Notes: generated by a model not told the origin, from the letters alone. Numbered from the stretch's first letter, positions 16,223 through 25,417 are shown. The stretch: DNA of 62,386 bases from Kitasatospora xanthocidica (GCF_014656195.1 NZ_BNBY01000038.1:1-62386); one strand, 5' to 3'. Made by a program: numbers and translations.

Positions 16223-17270
16223 CGAAGCCCTCCCCGGTCAGCGCCACGAAGGCGTCCTCCAACGTGCCCCGCTCCAGCCCGAAGCCGTGCACCCGCACCC
16301 CGGCCGCGACCAGCGCCGCGCACAGCTCGGGCAGCGCCTCGTCGTCCCGCTCGCCGAACTCGCCGTCCACCCGGTCCTCGCCGGGCACCAGGGCGGTGAC
16401 CCGGTGGGCCGCCAGCACCTCGACGGCCCGCGCCACGTCCGGGGTGCGGACCACCAGCCGGCCCTGCGCCCGGGCGGCCAGCTCGGCGACGGTGCCCTGC
16501 ACCACCAGTCGGCCGCGGGACATCACCGCCGCGTGGGTGCAGACCTGCTCGATCTCGTCCAGCAGGTGGGAGGAGAGGAACACCGTGGTGCCCTCCGCCG
16601 CGACCTCCCGGATCAGCGCCCGGATCTCCCGCATGCCCTGCGGGTCCAGGCCGTTGGTCGGTTCGTCCAGCACCAGCAGCTCGCGCGGCTGCAGCAGCGC
16701 GGAGGCCAGCCCCAGGCGCTGCTTCATGCCGAGCGAGTACGCACGGGCCTTCTTGCGCGCCGCGGCGCTCAGGCCGACCCGTTCCAGCGCCGTGTCGACC
16801 CGCTGCGGGCGGGTGCGCGGGTCGGCGGTCGGGTCGGCGGCGTCGAACCGGATCAGGTTGTCCCGACCGGAGAGGAAGCCGTACAGCGCCGGGCCCTCGA
16901 TCAGCGCGCCCACCCGGGGCAGCACGGTGGCGACGGACTGCGGCATCGGTTCGCCGAGGACGGTGGCCACGCCCGAGGTGGGGGCGATCAGGCCCATCAG
17001 CATCCGGATGGTGGTGGTCTTGCCGGAGCCGTTGGGGCCCAGGAAGCCGAAGACGGAGCCGCGCGGCACGGCCAGGTCCAGGCCGTCCACGGCGAGCTGG
17101 CCGCCCCGGAAGCGCTTGGTCAGGCCGCGGGTCCTGATCACGTCGTCGGAACCGAGGAAAGCTGTGGCGGTGGGGGAAGCGGGCGGAAGAGGAGCGGGGG
17201 CCGGGCGCGGTTCCGCGCCCGGGCCCCCGGCCGACTCCGTAACGTCCCCCGTTACGGGAGCCTTGGTCAT
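16209..17270 (-). CDS. ABC transporter ATP-binding protein
   Basis: A 353-aa ATPase with an unusual Pro/Ala-rich N-terminal extension of about 40 residues. Walker A is GPNGSGKTT, the signature is YSLGMKQR, Walker B is LLVLDEPTNGLDPQG, and the H-loop is SSHLLDE. The C-terminal domain resembles drug-exporter ATPases (DrrA type). It acts with the permease encoded downstream; the upstream gene for a LolA-like protein ends 3 bp away, giving a three-gene operon. Confidence 0.9.
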   Translation of the reverse strand: MTKAPVTGDVTESAGGPGAEPRPAPAPLPPASPTATAFLGSDDVIRTRGLTKRFRGGQLAVDGLDLAVPRGSVFGFLGPNGSGKTTTIRMLMGLIAPTSGVATVLGEPMPQSVATVLPRVGALIEGPALYGFLSGRDNLIRFDAADPTADPRTRPQRVDTALERVGLSAAARKKARAYSLGMKQRLGLASALLQPRELLVLDEPTNGLDPQGMREIRALIREVAAEGTTVFLSSHLLDEIEQVCTHAAVMSRGRLVVQGTVAELAARAQGRLVVRTPDVARAVEVLAAHRVTALVPGEDRVDGEFGERDDEALPELCAALVAAGVRVHGFGLERGTLEDAFVALTGEGFDVAG

Positions 17271-17273
17271 CCG

Positions 17274-18533
17274 TCAGTTCACCCCGGCGGCGTGCTGCAG
17301 GACCGGCAGGGTCACCGCGCCGGCGAAGACCCGGCCGTCGTCGGTGAGCAGGACGTTGACGACCTTGGTGCTGATCAGGGTGCCGCCGGCGACCTGCTTG
17401 CCGAGCGACTTGATCAGCCCCTGCGGGTTCACCGAGCCGCGGCCGGCGTGCTTGCCGTCCTTCGGCACCTCGACCGGACCGCCGGGCAGCTGGGTGGCGA
17501 CCACGGCCGTCCAGCCCTCGCCGATCACGTTCAGGTGCTCGTGGTCCCCGCCGTTGGCGCCCGCCGCGGCCTTGCCCTCGGCAGCCGCCTCGGCCGCCGC
17601 CTGGTCCGCCTTCTTCTCCGTCACCTTGGCGCCCTTGGGCGCGGTGAAGTCGAAGGTCTTGGCGGCCGGCTTGGCGAAGGAGACGTCGGTGAAGCGCAGG
17701 TCCAGCACGGTGGTGCCGTCGGTGGACTTCACCGCCACCGCGAGCGGCACGCCGTTGTCGGCGGCCACCGCGATCCGGACCTCGGCGACGGTGGAGCCGC
17801 TCTGGGTCGGCTTCACGCTCAGCTGGTAGGCCTTCTGCCCGGCCACGTTGGCCGTCCCGGCCACGGTGACCGAGGTGGTGCCGGCGCTCGCGGTCAGGAC
17901 CTGCCGGGCGGCCTCCTGCGGGGTGGTCGGCAGCTCGGACAGCGGTGCGCCGGGGTGCTGATCGGCCTGCTTGCGGGGAAGCTGGGCCGCCGCTCCGATC
18001 AGGTGCAGCGCGCTGTTGGTCGAGCTGTCCCAGGCCCAGGCCTGGTCGCCGTTGCGGACCATGGTGTAGCCGGCCATGTTCTCCATCATGTCGACCCGCT
18101 GGTGCTCGGGGCCGTCCACGGCGACCCGCAGCGTGCGGTCGCCGCCGAGCAGGCCGAGCAGCTTGCCCTGCGGGTCGGCGGGCGAGGACTGGCCGCTCGC
18201 GCCGGTGCCGCCGGAGCCGACGCCGCCGCCCGCGCCGCCGAGCCCGCCGGCCATGCCCAGGAGCTGGCTGGGCAGGCCGAGGTCGGTGCTGACGGTGACC
18301 GTCCCGGAGAGGGCCTGGGTCTGCGAGCCGAGGGCCTTGGCCACGATCTGCTCCGCCGTCAGCGTCGGCAGGTCGGGCGGGGAGTCGGCGGCCAGCGCGG
18401 GCACCAGCCCGATGCCCGCGGCGATCACCGCGGCCACCGCCACCGGCACCCCGGCGCGCACCAGCACGCGCCGCCGCGAGCGGTACGGCACACCGCCGTC
18501 CAGCTCGTCCCCGGTCGCCTTGTCATTGGTCAT
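17274..18533 (-). CDS. membrane-anchored LolA-like protein
   Basis: A 419-aa protein with a twin-arginine-like basic stretch (SRRRVLVRAG) and one hydrophobic helix at about 24-48 (VPVAVAAVIAAGIGLVPALA), then a long extracytoplasmic region with the LolA/MucB-RseB half-barrel pattern. Segments seen are GSQTQALSGTVTVSTDLGLP, a Gly-rich loop, MVRNGDQAWAWDSSTN and LRFTDVSFAKP. Families of this fold bind lipid or sense envelope stress. It is first gene of the operon with the ABC exporter. Confidence 0.8.
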   Translation of the reverse strand: MTNDKATGDELDGGVPYRSRRRVLVRAGVPVAVAAVIAAGIGLVPALAADSPPDLPTLTAEQIVAKALGSQTQALSGTVTVSTDLGLPSQLLGMAGGLGGAGGGVGSGGTGASGQSSPADPQGKLLGLLGGDRTLRVAVDGPEHQRVDMMENMAGYTMVRNGDQAWAWDSSTNSALHLIGAAAQLPRKQADQHPGAPLSELPTTPQEAARQVLTASAGTTSVTVAGTANVAGQKAYQLSVKPTQSGSTVAEVRIAVAADNGVPLAVAVKSTDGTTVLDLRFTDVSFAKPAAKTFDFTAPKGAKVTEKKADQAAAEAAAEGKAAAGANGGDHEHLNVIGEGWTAVVATQLPGGPVEVPKDGKHAGRGSVNPQGLIKSLGKQVAGGTLISTKVVNVLLTDDGRVFAGAVTLPVLQHAAGVN

Positions 18534-18653
18534 GGCGTACTCAACTCCTCTGCGGACACGTCCGTTTGCCCTTGCCCCTCCATTAGAGGCCGCCGCGCCG
18601 CCGCCGGCATCGCCCTGCAGGGCCAGATCGGGTTGGCCTTCGTGGGTACGCCG

Positions 18654-18708
18654 ACCCTGAGACGGCCTCAGGGTTGCTCATCCCGGGGTCGCACCCCTGG
18701 CGTAGGGT
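18654..18708 (+). promoter_or_regulatory. fbiC upstream region: 8-bp inverted repeat and -10 element
   Basis: ACCCTGAG (18654-18661) and CTCAGGGT (18667-18674) form a perfect inverted repeat around 5 bp. A TAGGGT -10 hexamer at 18703-18708 ends 6 bp before the fbiC ATG, and no ribosome binding site precedes that ATG. This fits a leaderless mRNA with a possible operator upstream. No good -35 is seen at standard spacing. Confidence 0.45.
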
Positions 18709-18714
18709 CGCGCC

Positions 18715-21303
18715 ATGGACGGAACCGCCATGGACGCAAGCACCCCGCCGACCGCGAACGCGATGCGCCGCGCCCTGCGCCGCGCCCGGGACGGCGTCGC
18801 CCTCGACGTGACCGAGGCCGCCGTGCTGCTCCAGGCCAGAGGCGAGGACCTGGACGACCTCTGCGCGAGCGCCGCCCGGGTGCGCGACGCGGGCCTCGAA
18901 GCGGCCGGCCGGCCCGGGATCATCACCTACTCCAAGAGCGTCTTCATCCCGCTCACCCGGCTCTGCCGCGACAAGTGCCACTACTGCACCTTCGTCACCG
19001 TCCCCGGCAAGCTGCGCCGGGCCGGCCACGGGATGTTCATGTCCCCCGACGAGGTGCTGGAGGTGGCCCGGCGCGGCGCCGAACTCGGCTGCAAGGAAGC
19101 CCTGATCACGCTCGGGGACAAGCCCGAGGACCGCTGGCCCGAGGCCCGCGAGTGGCTGGACGCGCACGGCTACGACGACACCATCGCCTACGTGCGGGCG
19201 ATGTCGATCCGCATCCTGGAGGAGACCGGCCTGCTGCCGCACCTCAACCCCGGGGTGCTGAGCTGGACGGACTTCCAGCGGCTCAAGCCGGTCTCCGCCT
19301 CGATGGGCATGATGCTGGAGACCACCGCCACCCGGCTGTGGAGCGAGCCCGGCGGCCCGCACTTCGGCTCCCCGGACAAGGAGCCGGCCGTCCGCCTCCG
19401 GGTGCTGGAGGACGCCGGCCGCAGCTCCGTCCCGTTCACCAGCGGCCTGCTGATCGGCATCGGCGAGACGTACCGGGAGCGCGCCGAGTCGCTGTTCGCG
19501 CTGCGCAAGGTCTCCCGCGCGTACCACGGCATCCAGGAGCTGATCCTGCAGAACTTCCGCGCCAAGCCGGACACGGCGATGCGCGGCATGCCGGACGCCG
19601 AACTGGACGAGCTGGTCGCCACCGTGGCGGTCGCCCGCCACCTGCTGGGCCCGACGGCCTGCCTGCAGGCCCCGCCGAACCTGGTGGACGGCGAGTACGA
19701 GCGGCTGATCGGCGCCGGCATCGACGACTGGGGCGGCGTCTCCCCGCTCACCCCGGACCACGTCAACCCCGAGCGGCCCTGGCCGCAGATCGACCGCCTG
19801 GCCGAGCGCTCGGCGGCGGCCGGCTTCGAACTGCGCGAACGCCTCGCCGTCTACCCCGAGTACGTGCGCCACGGCGAGCCCTGGCTGGACCCGCGGGTGC
19901 TGCCGCACGTCCGCGCGCTGTCCGACCCGGAGACCGGCCTGGCCGACCCGGACGCGGTGGTCCGCGGCCTGCCCTGGCAGGAGCCCGAGGACCTGCCGCA
20001 GGCGTACGGGCGGACCGACCTGCACACCGCCGTCGACACCGAGGGCCGCACCGGCGACCGCCGGGCCGACTTCGAGGACGTGTACGGCGACTGGGAGGTG
20101 CTGCGCGAGCAGGTGCTCGCCGAGGGCGCGCCCGAGCGCCTCATCGGGGACCTCCGCGAGGCCCTCGCGGTGGCCGCCGACGACCCGGAGAAGCTGACCG
20201 ACGACCAGGCGCTGGCCCTGTTCCACGCCGACGGCCCGGCCCTGGACGCGCTCTGCCGGATCGCCGACGACGTGCGCCGGGACGCGGTCGGGGACGACGT
20301 CACCTACTGCGTCACCCGGAACATCAACTTCACCAACGTCTGCTACACCGGCTGCCGCTTCTGCGCCTTCGCGCAGCGCCGCACCGACGCGGACGCGTAC
20401 ACCCTCTCCCTGGAGCAGGTCGCCGACCGGGCCGCCCAGGCCTGGGAGGTGGGCGCCACCGAGGTCTGCATGCAGGGCGGCATCCACCCGGACCTGCCCG
20501 GCACCGCCTACTTCGACATCGCCCGCGCGGTGAAGGAGCGGGTGCCCGGCATCCACGTGCACGCCTTCTCGCCGATGGAGGTGGTCAACGGCGCGACCCG
20601 CACCGGACTGTCGATCCGTGACTGGCTGCAGCGGGCCAAGGAGTCGGGCCTGGACACCATCCCGGGCACGGCCGCCGAGATCCTGGACGACGAGGTCCGC
20701 TGGGTGCTCACCAAGGGCAAGCTGCCGGCCGCCACCTGGGTCGAGGTGGTCACCACCGCGCACGAGCTGGGCATCCGCTCCTCGTCCACGATGATGTACG
20801 GGCACGTGGACACCCCGAAGCACTGGCTCGGCCACCTGCGGCTGCTCGCCGGGATCCAGCAACGCACGGGCGGCTTCACCGAGTTCGTCACCCTGCCGTT
20901 CATCCACACCAACGCCCCGGTCTACCTGGCCGGCATCGCCCGGCCCGGCCCCACCGCGCGGGACAACCGCGCGGTGGTCGCGATGGCCCGGCTGCTGCTG
21001 CACCCGCACATCCCCAACATCCAGACCAGCTGGGTCAAGCTGGGCGCCGAGGGCGCGGCCGAGATGCTCCGCTCCGGCGCCAACGACCTGGGCGGCACGC
21101 TGATGGAGGAGACCATCTCGCGGATGGCCGGCTCGGCGTACGGCAGCTACAAGTCGGTGCGCGACCTGCAGGCGATCGCCGAGGCGGCGGGCCGCCCGCA
21201 CCGCCAGCGCACCACCACCTACGGCGAGGTGCCGGCCGAGCGGCAGGCCGCGGCCAAGGCCTCGGACGGGCACCTGCCGGCGCTGCTGCCTCTGCTGGAC
21301 TGA
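18715..21303 (+). CDS. fbiC: bifunctional FO synthase FbiC (CofG/CofH fusion)
   Basis: An 862-aa fusion of two radical-SAM enzymes that make FO, the deazaflavin of coenzyme F420, from tyrosine and a flavin precursor. The N-terminal CofG half has its 4Fe-4S motif CRDKCHYC at C84, C88 and C91. The C-terminal CofH half has CYTGCRFC at C543, C547 and C550. The length is normal for actinobacterial FbiC. It stands alone here; fbiA and fbiB are not in the window. The start is ATG 18715, probably leaderless; ATG 18730 is possible. Confidence 0.97.
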   Translation: MDGTAMDASTPPTANAMRRALRRARDGVALDVTEAAVLLQARGEDLDDLCASAARVRDAGLEAAGRPGIITYSKSVFIPLTRLCRDKCHYCTFVTVPGKLRRAGHGMFMSPDEVLEVARRGAELGCKEALITLGDKPEDRWPEAREWLDAHGYDDTIAYVRAMSIRILEETGLLPHLNPGVLSWTDFQRLKPVSASMGMMLETTATRLWSEPGGPHFGSPDKEPAVRLRVLEDAGRSSVPFTSGLLIGIGETYRERAESLFALRKVSRAYHGIQELILQNFRAKPDTAMRGMPDAELDELVATVAVARHLLGPTACLQAPPNLVDGEYERLIGAGIDDWGGVSPLTPDHVNPERPWPQIDRLAERSAAAGFELRERLAVYPEYVRHGEPWLDPRVLPHVRALSDPETGLADPDAVVRGLPWQEPEDLPQAYGRTDLHTAVDTEGRTGDRRADFEDVYGDWEVLREQVLAEGAPERLIGDLREALAVAADDPEKLTDDQALALFHADGPALDALCRIADDVRRDAVGDDVTYCVTRNINFTNVCYTGCRFCAFAQRRTDADAYTLSLEQVADRAAQAWEVGATEVCMQGGIHPDLPGTAYFDIARAVKERVPGIHVHAFSPMEVVNGATRTGLSIRDWLQRAKESGLDTIPGTAAEILDDEVRWVLTKGKLPAATWVEVVTTAHELGIRSSSTMMYGHVDTPKHWLGHLRLLAGIQQRTGGFTEFVTLPFIHTNAPVYLAGIARPGPTARDNRAVVAMARLLLHPHIPNIQTSWVKLGAEGAAEMLRSGANDLGGTLMEETISRMAGSAYGSYKSVRDLQAIAEAAGRPHRQRTTTYGEVPAERQAAAKASDGHLPALLPLLD

Positions 21304-21308
21304 GCGGA

Positions 21309-21346
21309 CCGGGTCCGGCCGCCGGGCGGGCGGCGGCGGGACCCGG
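21309..21346 (+). terminator. fbiC terminator hairpin
   Basis: CCGGGTCC (21309-21316) pairs with GGACCCGG (21339-21346), with further GC pairing inside. It lies 6 bp after the fbiC stop. Confidence 0.7.
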
Positions 21347-21491
21347 GGAGGAGACGGGCGACGGGCCGGAGCGGGGCACTCCAGTTCGAGGGATGCCGTC
21401 GATCCGCACGGGGCGTCGAAGTACAGTGCGAGGGCGCGCGACCGGCCGAGCGTCGTGCGGCCCCCGTCCCGAGGAAAGGCGCCCCGTCGTG

Positions 21492-22607
21492 ATGCCACTG
21501 TGGTCACGCGCCCAGCAGCAGGACTACCGCAGCAGGGTGCGGGGCTGCCTGCTCGGCGGGGCCGTCGGCGACGCGCTCGGCGCCGGCGTCGAGTTCGAGG
21601 CGCTGGAGAAGATCCGGGCCCAGCACGGCCCGCAGGGCGTCACCGGCTACGTCCCCGCGTACGGGCGCACCGGCGCCGTCACCGACGACACCCAGCTCAG
21701 CCTGTTCACCGTCGACGGACTCGTCCGCGCCCACATCCGGCGCGACACCGGCAGCTGGCACCCGCCGACCGACCTGCACCTGGCCTACCTGCGCTGGGCC
21801 GCCACCCAGCGCGACTGGGGCCCGGACGAGCGCCGCCCCGACCTCGGCTGGCTCGGCCGCGAGGAGTGGCTGTACGCCCAGCGGGCCCCCGGCCAGGGCT
21901 GCCTGTCCGGCCTCACCGGGCCCGACGCCGAGCGGCTCGGCACCCTGGAGCGGCCCAAGAACCCGCACTCCAAGGCCAGCGGCACGGTCGTCCGGGCGGC
22001 GCCGTTCGGCCTGCTCACCACCTGGGAGCCGGGCCTGGTCTTCCAGCTGGCGGTGGAGTGCTCGGTGCTCACCCACGGCCACCCCACCGGCTACCTGGCG
22101 GCGGGCGCGTTCGCGGTGATCGTCCAGTCGGTGGCCCGCGGCGGCACCCTGGAGGAGGGGGTCCACCTCGCGCTGGCCCTGCTCTCCGAGCGGCAGGGGC
22201 ACGAGGAGACCACCACCGCGCTGCGGGGCGCGCTGGACGCCGTCCGGGCCGGCGAGCCCTCGGCCGACCGGGTCGAGGCGCTGGGGGAGGGCTGGGTCGC
22301 CGAGGAGGCGCTGGCGATCGGGGTCTACTGCGCGCTGGTCGCCCACGACGTCCGCTCGGGCCTGCTGCTCGCCGTCAACCACTCCGGCGACAGCGACGCC
22401 ACCGGCTCGATCTGCGGCAACCTGCTCGGGGTGCTGCACGGGGACACCGCGCTGCCGCCGGGCCTGGTCGCCGGGGTCGAGGGACGCCAGGCGATCCTCG
22501 AACTCGCCGACGACTTCGTGCTGGAGCTGATGCACGGCACCGAACTGCACGACCCGCGGACGCCGGAGGGCGCCAACTGGTCCGCCCGCTACCCGGTGGG
22601 CGGCTGA
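21492..22607 (+). CDS. ADP-ribosylglycohydrolase family protein
   Basis: A 371-aa DraG-type hydrolase that cleaves ADP-ribose from protein or small-molecule targets using two Mg2+ ions. GGAVGDALG is at 22-30, followed by TDDTQLS and the C-terminal metal site HSGDSDATG at 297-305. All expected acidic ligands are present, so it should be active. ATG 21492 (or the GTG codon just before it) follows GAGGAAAGG. There is no toxin or ADP-ribosyltransferase gene nearby. Confidence 0.93.
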   Translation: MPLWSRAQQQDYRSRVRGCLLGGAVGDALGAGVEFEALEKIRAQHGPQGVTGYVPAYGRTGAVTDDTQLSLFTVDGLVRAHIRRDTGSWHPPTDLHLAYLRWAATQRDWGPDERRPDLGWLGREEWLYAQRAPGQGCLSGLTGPDAERLGTLERPKNPHSKASGTVVRAAPFGLLTTWEPGLVFQLAVECSVLTHGHPTGYLAAGAFAVIVQSVARGGTLEEGVHLALALLSERQGHEETTTALRGALDAVRAGEPSADRVEALGEGWVAEEALAIGVYCALVAHDVRSGLLLAVNHSGDSDATGSICGNLLGVLHGDTALPPGLVAGVEGRQAILELADDFVLELMHGTELHDPRTPEGANWSARYPVGG

Positions 22608-22702
22608 GGCGGGACCCTGGCGCGGCAGCCCGCGCGGCAGCCCGCGCGGCGGCCCGGTGCGGAAGGCCGGGTACGTCAGCCCTGCACGTCGGCCCGAAAC
22701 GG

Positions 22703-22757
22703 CAGTTGCCCGTAGCGCCGACCGCCGCGGGGCGACGGACAGCGCTACGGGCAACTG
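22703..22757. terminator. bidirectional hairpin between convergent genes
   Basis: A 16-bp perfect inverted repeat, CAGTTGCCCGTAGCGC (22703-22718) with its complement (22742-22757), encloses 23 bp. It lies between the convergent ADP-ribosylglycohydrolase and DUF397 genes. The loop is longer than usual for a terminator. Confidence 0.6.
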
Positions 22758-22785
22758 GTCCGGGTACGGGAACCGCCCGACGGGA

Positions 22786-23001
22786 TCAGCCCGGCAGCTC
22801 GCCGAAGGCGCCGGTCGCCGCCGCCGAGGCGAAGGCGTTCCAGGCCTGGGTGGAGAACCGCAGTTGGGGGCCCCTGGGATCCTTCGAGTCCCGGACCGCC
22901 ACCTCCCCCGCGCCGGGGAGGGCGATCTCCACGCAGGCGCCTTGGCCGCCGCTGTGACTGCTCTTGCGCCATCGGGTTCCGTACTCGGACGGGGTGATCA
23001 T
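22786..23001 (-). CDS. DUF397 domain protein
   Basis: A 71-aa protein with the DUF397 pattern: RWRKSSHSGGQGACVEIA, then VAVRDSKDPRGPQL and FSTQAWNAF. Its ATG overlaps the stop of the upstream XRE/DUF5753 gene by 4 bp (ATGA), so the pair is translationally coupled and probably made in fixed ratio. Confidence 0.92.
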   Translation of the reverse strand: MITPSEYGTRWRKSSHSGGQGACVEIALPGAGEVAVRDSKDPRGPQLRFSTQAWNAFASAAATGAFGELPG

Positions 23002-23861
23002 TCGTGGAAGTCCTTTTCGATGTCGGCTATCAGCGACCGGCTCTCCGCGACACCGAGTGCGGCCGCTCTCAGGTAGTCGTACAGACCGGTATAGCGCCGC
23101 ACATCAGCCTCCTTCTCCAGGTAGAGATCGCTCGTCACACCTTCGAAGTAGACAACCGTGGAATCGGCTGACTCCGGGAACTCCAGCAGGGAGAATGTCC
23201 CGGTCATGCCGGGGTGCGCGCCGTGCGAGAACGGGATCACCTGGATGGTGATGTTCGAACGCAGGCTGAGCTCCAGCATCTGCTGCAGCTGCCGGGCCAT
23301 CACCTCCTTGCTGCCGACCTCGCGACGCAGCGCCGCCTCGTCTATGACGGTCCACAGGCTGCCCAGCTGGTTCTCGCCGTGGACGCGCTCCTGGCGCTTC
23401 ATCCGGACCTGGACCCGTCGTTGCACGGCGACCGCGTCGGTGTCCGGCTGGGTGCCCTCGACCACGGCCTGGGCGTACTGCTCGGTCTGCAGCAGGCCCG
23501 GGACGAAGGAGGACTCGTACGCGCGGATCGAGGAGGCCTCGGCCTCCAGTCCGATGTAGACGCTGTACGGGGTCGGCATGTCGTTGAAGTCGTGCCACCA
23601 GCCGCGCTGGCGCGACTCCTTGGCCATCTCCATGAGGCTGGCGCGCATCTGCTCGTCGGCCACCTTGTACACGTCGCAGAGGTCGCGCACGTCCCGCTGG
23701 CTGATGCTGCGGCGGCCGTTCTCCAGTCGGCTGATCTTCGACTGGGAGACCATCAGCCGGCCGGCGACCTCCTCGGCCGTCATGCCGAGGCCCTCGCGGA
23801 GCTTGCGCAGCTCGGAACCGAGACGTCGGCGTCGGACGGTGGGATTGACGTTGGCGGACAC
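22998..23861 (-). CDS. XRE-family regulator with DUF5753 domain
   Basis: A 287-aa regulator. The helix-turn-helix is at about residues 10-65 (RRLGSELRKLREGLGMTAEEV, VSQSKISRLENGRRSIS). DUF5753 is at about 100-275 (SFVPGLLQTEQYAQAVV, VIDEAALRREVG, VIPFSHGAHPGMTG). GTG 23861 is the clear start, with GGAGGT five bases upstream. It makes a standard pair with the overlapping DUF397 gene and belongs to the WhiJ/BldB-associated class. Confidence 0.93.
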   Translation of the reverse strand: MSANVNPTVRRRRLGSELRKLREGLGMTAEEVAGRLMVSQSKISRLENGRRSISQRDVRDLCDVYKVADEQMRASLMEMAKESRQRGWWHDFNDMPTPYSVYIGLEAEASSIRAYESSFVPGLLQTEQYAQAVVEGTQPDTDAVAVQRRVQVRMKRQERVHGENQLGSLWTVIDEAALRREVGSKEVMARQLQQMLELSLRSNITIQVIPFSHGAHPGMTGTFSLLEFPESADSTVVYFEGVTSDLYLEKEADVRRYTGLYDYLRAAALGVAESRSLIADIEKDFHE

Positions 23862-24162
23862 TTCGACCTCCGGCCGAACCTCTGGTGATCGTTGGAACGG
23901 CAGTCCTCGGAACACTTCGGACATTGGGACCAACCCCCCTGACTTGGAGCAGCATGACACCTTGGGCCAGGTCGGCGCCGGGGAATCACAGCAGCGCGGT
24001 AGAACGGATCATCGGAAAAGCGCTTCTGTGAGACGGCGAAAGCCCCCAGGTGGTAATGCGACTCGGCGACTCGGACAGATAGTGCGACGGGTACCCCCGG
24101 GCGGTCCCGCACATGCCACCGGCACGTGCGGGGGCAGGCCGCCGGGGCCCCGGGGACGGCAA

Positions 24163-24208
24163 GAGGGGCGGTCGCCGGGCGACTTGCGTCGCGGGGCGAC
24201 CGCCCCTC
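24163..24208. terminator. terminator hairpin downstream of the GPP34 gene
   Basis: GAGGGGCGGTCGCC (24163-24176) pairs perfectly with 24195-24208 around an 18-bp loop. It lies about 160 bp beyond the minus-strand GPP34 gene stop. Confidence 0.6.
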
Positions 24209-24210
24209 GG

Positions 24211-24290
24211 TGCTGCTGGTGGTGCTCGTCGTAGCGGTGGTGCCGGTCGTTCCGGTGGCGCTGGTCGTACGGGTGGTGCCGGTCACGCGC
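24211..24290. repeat. imperfect short tandem repeats, (GGTGGTGCCGGTC)-like
   Basis: Units of about 12-15 bp based on GGTGGTGCCGGT and GGTCGTACGGGT recur across this tract. Both strands give open frames of strongly biased composition, so this is best read as low-complexity non-coding DNA. Confidence 0.6.
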
Positions 24291-24366
24291 CGGGGCGCTC
24301 AGCGCCTCAGGGGGCGTGGGCGAGGCGGCGCGCGCCGTCGGGCGACCGAGGTCGTTCAGTCGCCGG

Positions 24367-25119
24367 TCAACGGACGCCCACCCGGGAGGCGGGGACCCGC
24401 CCGCCCGTGCCCCGGCCCGCCGCCGTACGGGCGCCGGAGCGGGCAGCGGCGGCCGGGGCGGCCCCGGCGCCTTGGGATGAACGGTTCTGCTGCGTCGGCA
24501 GGCCGTTCTGCACGTCCATCACGGCGTGCGCGACCATCCCGCCGAGCGGGTCGTACCGGATCAGGTCGCGCAGCCGTGACCGCGAGGACCGGCCCTCGTT
24601 GCCCGGGTACAGGTGCTTGCCCAGGCCCACCGAGTGGGCGAGCGCGGCCAGTGCGGCGGTCCGCGGGTCCGGCGGCACACCGGTGCGGATCGCGGTGTCC
24701 AGCCGCTGCTTGATCGCGGCGTTGGTGCAGTCGTCGGACGCCTGGTACCGGGTCGTCGGCAGCACCCCGCACACCTGGCCCGGCACGGCCGTCACCATGC
24801 CGCAGCGCTCCAGGTGCGCCAGATAGGTCTGTCGCAGCCCCAGCCGTGGCCCTCCGATCCAGTGCGCCGCGCGGACCGGACTGCCGCGTCGGCGCAGCAG
24901 TTCCAGTGCGTGGTCAAGGGTCGGGTCGCCGGTCGGCCGTGCGAGCACGACTGCGATCCGGTCTCCCTCCGGTACGATCCGTCCGGCCAGGGACAGCTCG
25001 ACGAGCTGGGCCCCGGCGAGTCCGAGGTCGAGGGTCTGCGGCTGCGCCGTGGTACCCGTGGTCGGGTCCAAAGCGAGCAGCAAGAGTTCCTCGGGAACAG
25101 TTCTGCGGCTCTTGCCCAT
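24367..25119 (-). CDS. GPP34 (GOLPH3/Vps74-like) family protein
   Basis: A 250-aa protein from ATG 25119 with GGGGAGG upstream. It has the GPP34 pattern: PEELLLLALDPTTG, LDLGLAGAQLVELSLAGRI, a beta-hairpin LERCGMV...GVLPTTRY and RTAALAALAHSVGLGKHLYP. Eukaryotic GOLPH3 binds phosphatidylinositol 4-phosphate; many paralogues occur in Streptomyces with unknown role. The last 40 residues are Ala/Arg/Gly-rich and disordered. It is divergent from the D-Ala-D-Ala carboxypeptidase gene. Confidence 0.9.
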   Translation of the reverse strand: MGKSRRTVPEELLLLALDPTTGTTAQPQTLDLGLAGAQLVELSLAGRIVPEGDRIAVVLARPTGDPTLDHALELLRRRGSPVRAAHWIGGPRLGLRQTYLAHLERCGMVTAVPGQVCGVLPTTRYQASDDCTNAAIKQRLDTAIRTGVPPDPRTAALAALAHSVGLGKHLYPGNEGRSSRSRLRDLIRYDPLGGMVAHAVMDVQNGLPTQQNRSSQGAGAAPAAAARSGARTAAGRGTGGRVPASRVGVR

Positions 25120-25417
25120 CCAAGCCTCCCCGCGTGGATGAGAGACAGGGTGACGCCTCTCACACGGGCTTGTCGAGTACGCCTCCGAATCGTGACCTTG
25201 CGGTGAAGGCGCGGAACCGGCGGCCGCGGGCCCGGCGTCTGACCGGTGAACAGGCCGCGGTCCGGCCGTGCGGCGGCAATAAGCGCCGGTCGGGCGGGGT
25301 GTGCGCGGTGGGAACGGCCGCCGGTGGCGGAGACTGTACAGGTACACGGGGCGGGGCGTCGGCTTCCCGAAATCGGGTTCGCCGGTGCCCCGCCGGGCGT
25401 TGAGGAGGCTGGGATAC

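Larger units (their letters stand above)
23862..24366. other. 505-bp intergenic region
   Basis: There is no convincing gene here. It holds the upstream region of the XRE gene, a terminator-like hairpin (24163-24208), and a low-complexity GT/GC tract. Open frames in the tract encode only Thr/Gly/Ser or Val/Leu repeats. Confidence 0.6.

Noticed and set aside
18583..21507. Very long open frame (over 900 codons) on the minus strand opposite fbiC
   Set aside because: It is the mirror of a strongly GC3-biased gene. The product is low-complexity Val/Gly/Arg/Ala sequence without domains, while the plus strand carries clear FbiC motifs.
21492..22607. Toxin-antitoxin pair with the ADP-ribosylglycohydrolase as antitoxin
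   Set aside because: No ADP-ribosyltransferase (DarT- or RES-like) gene is adjacent. The neighbours are fbiC and a DUF397 gene.
24211..24290. CRISPR-like array
   Set aside because: Units are 12-15 bp and imperfect, without unique spacers of constant length, and there are no cas genes.
23780..24713. Open frames across the repeat tract: Thr/Gly-rich on minus, Val-rich on plus
   Set aside because: They are repeats of two or three amino acids caused by the short tandem DNA repeats. There is no ribosome binding site, and they overlap real genes at both ends.
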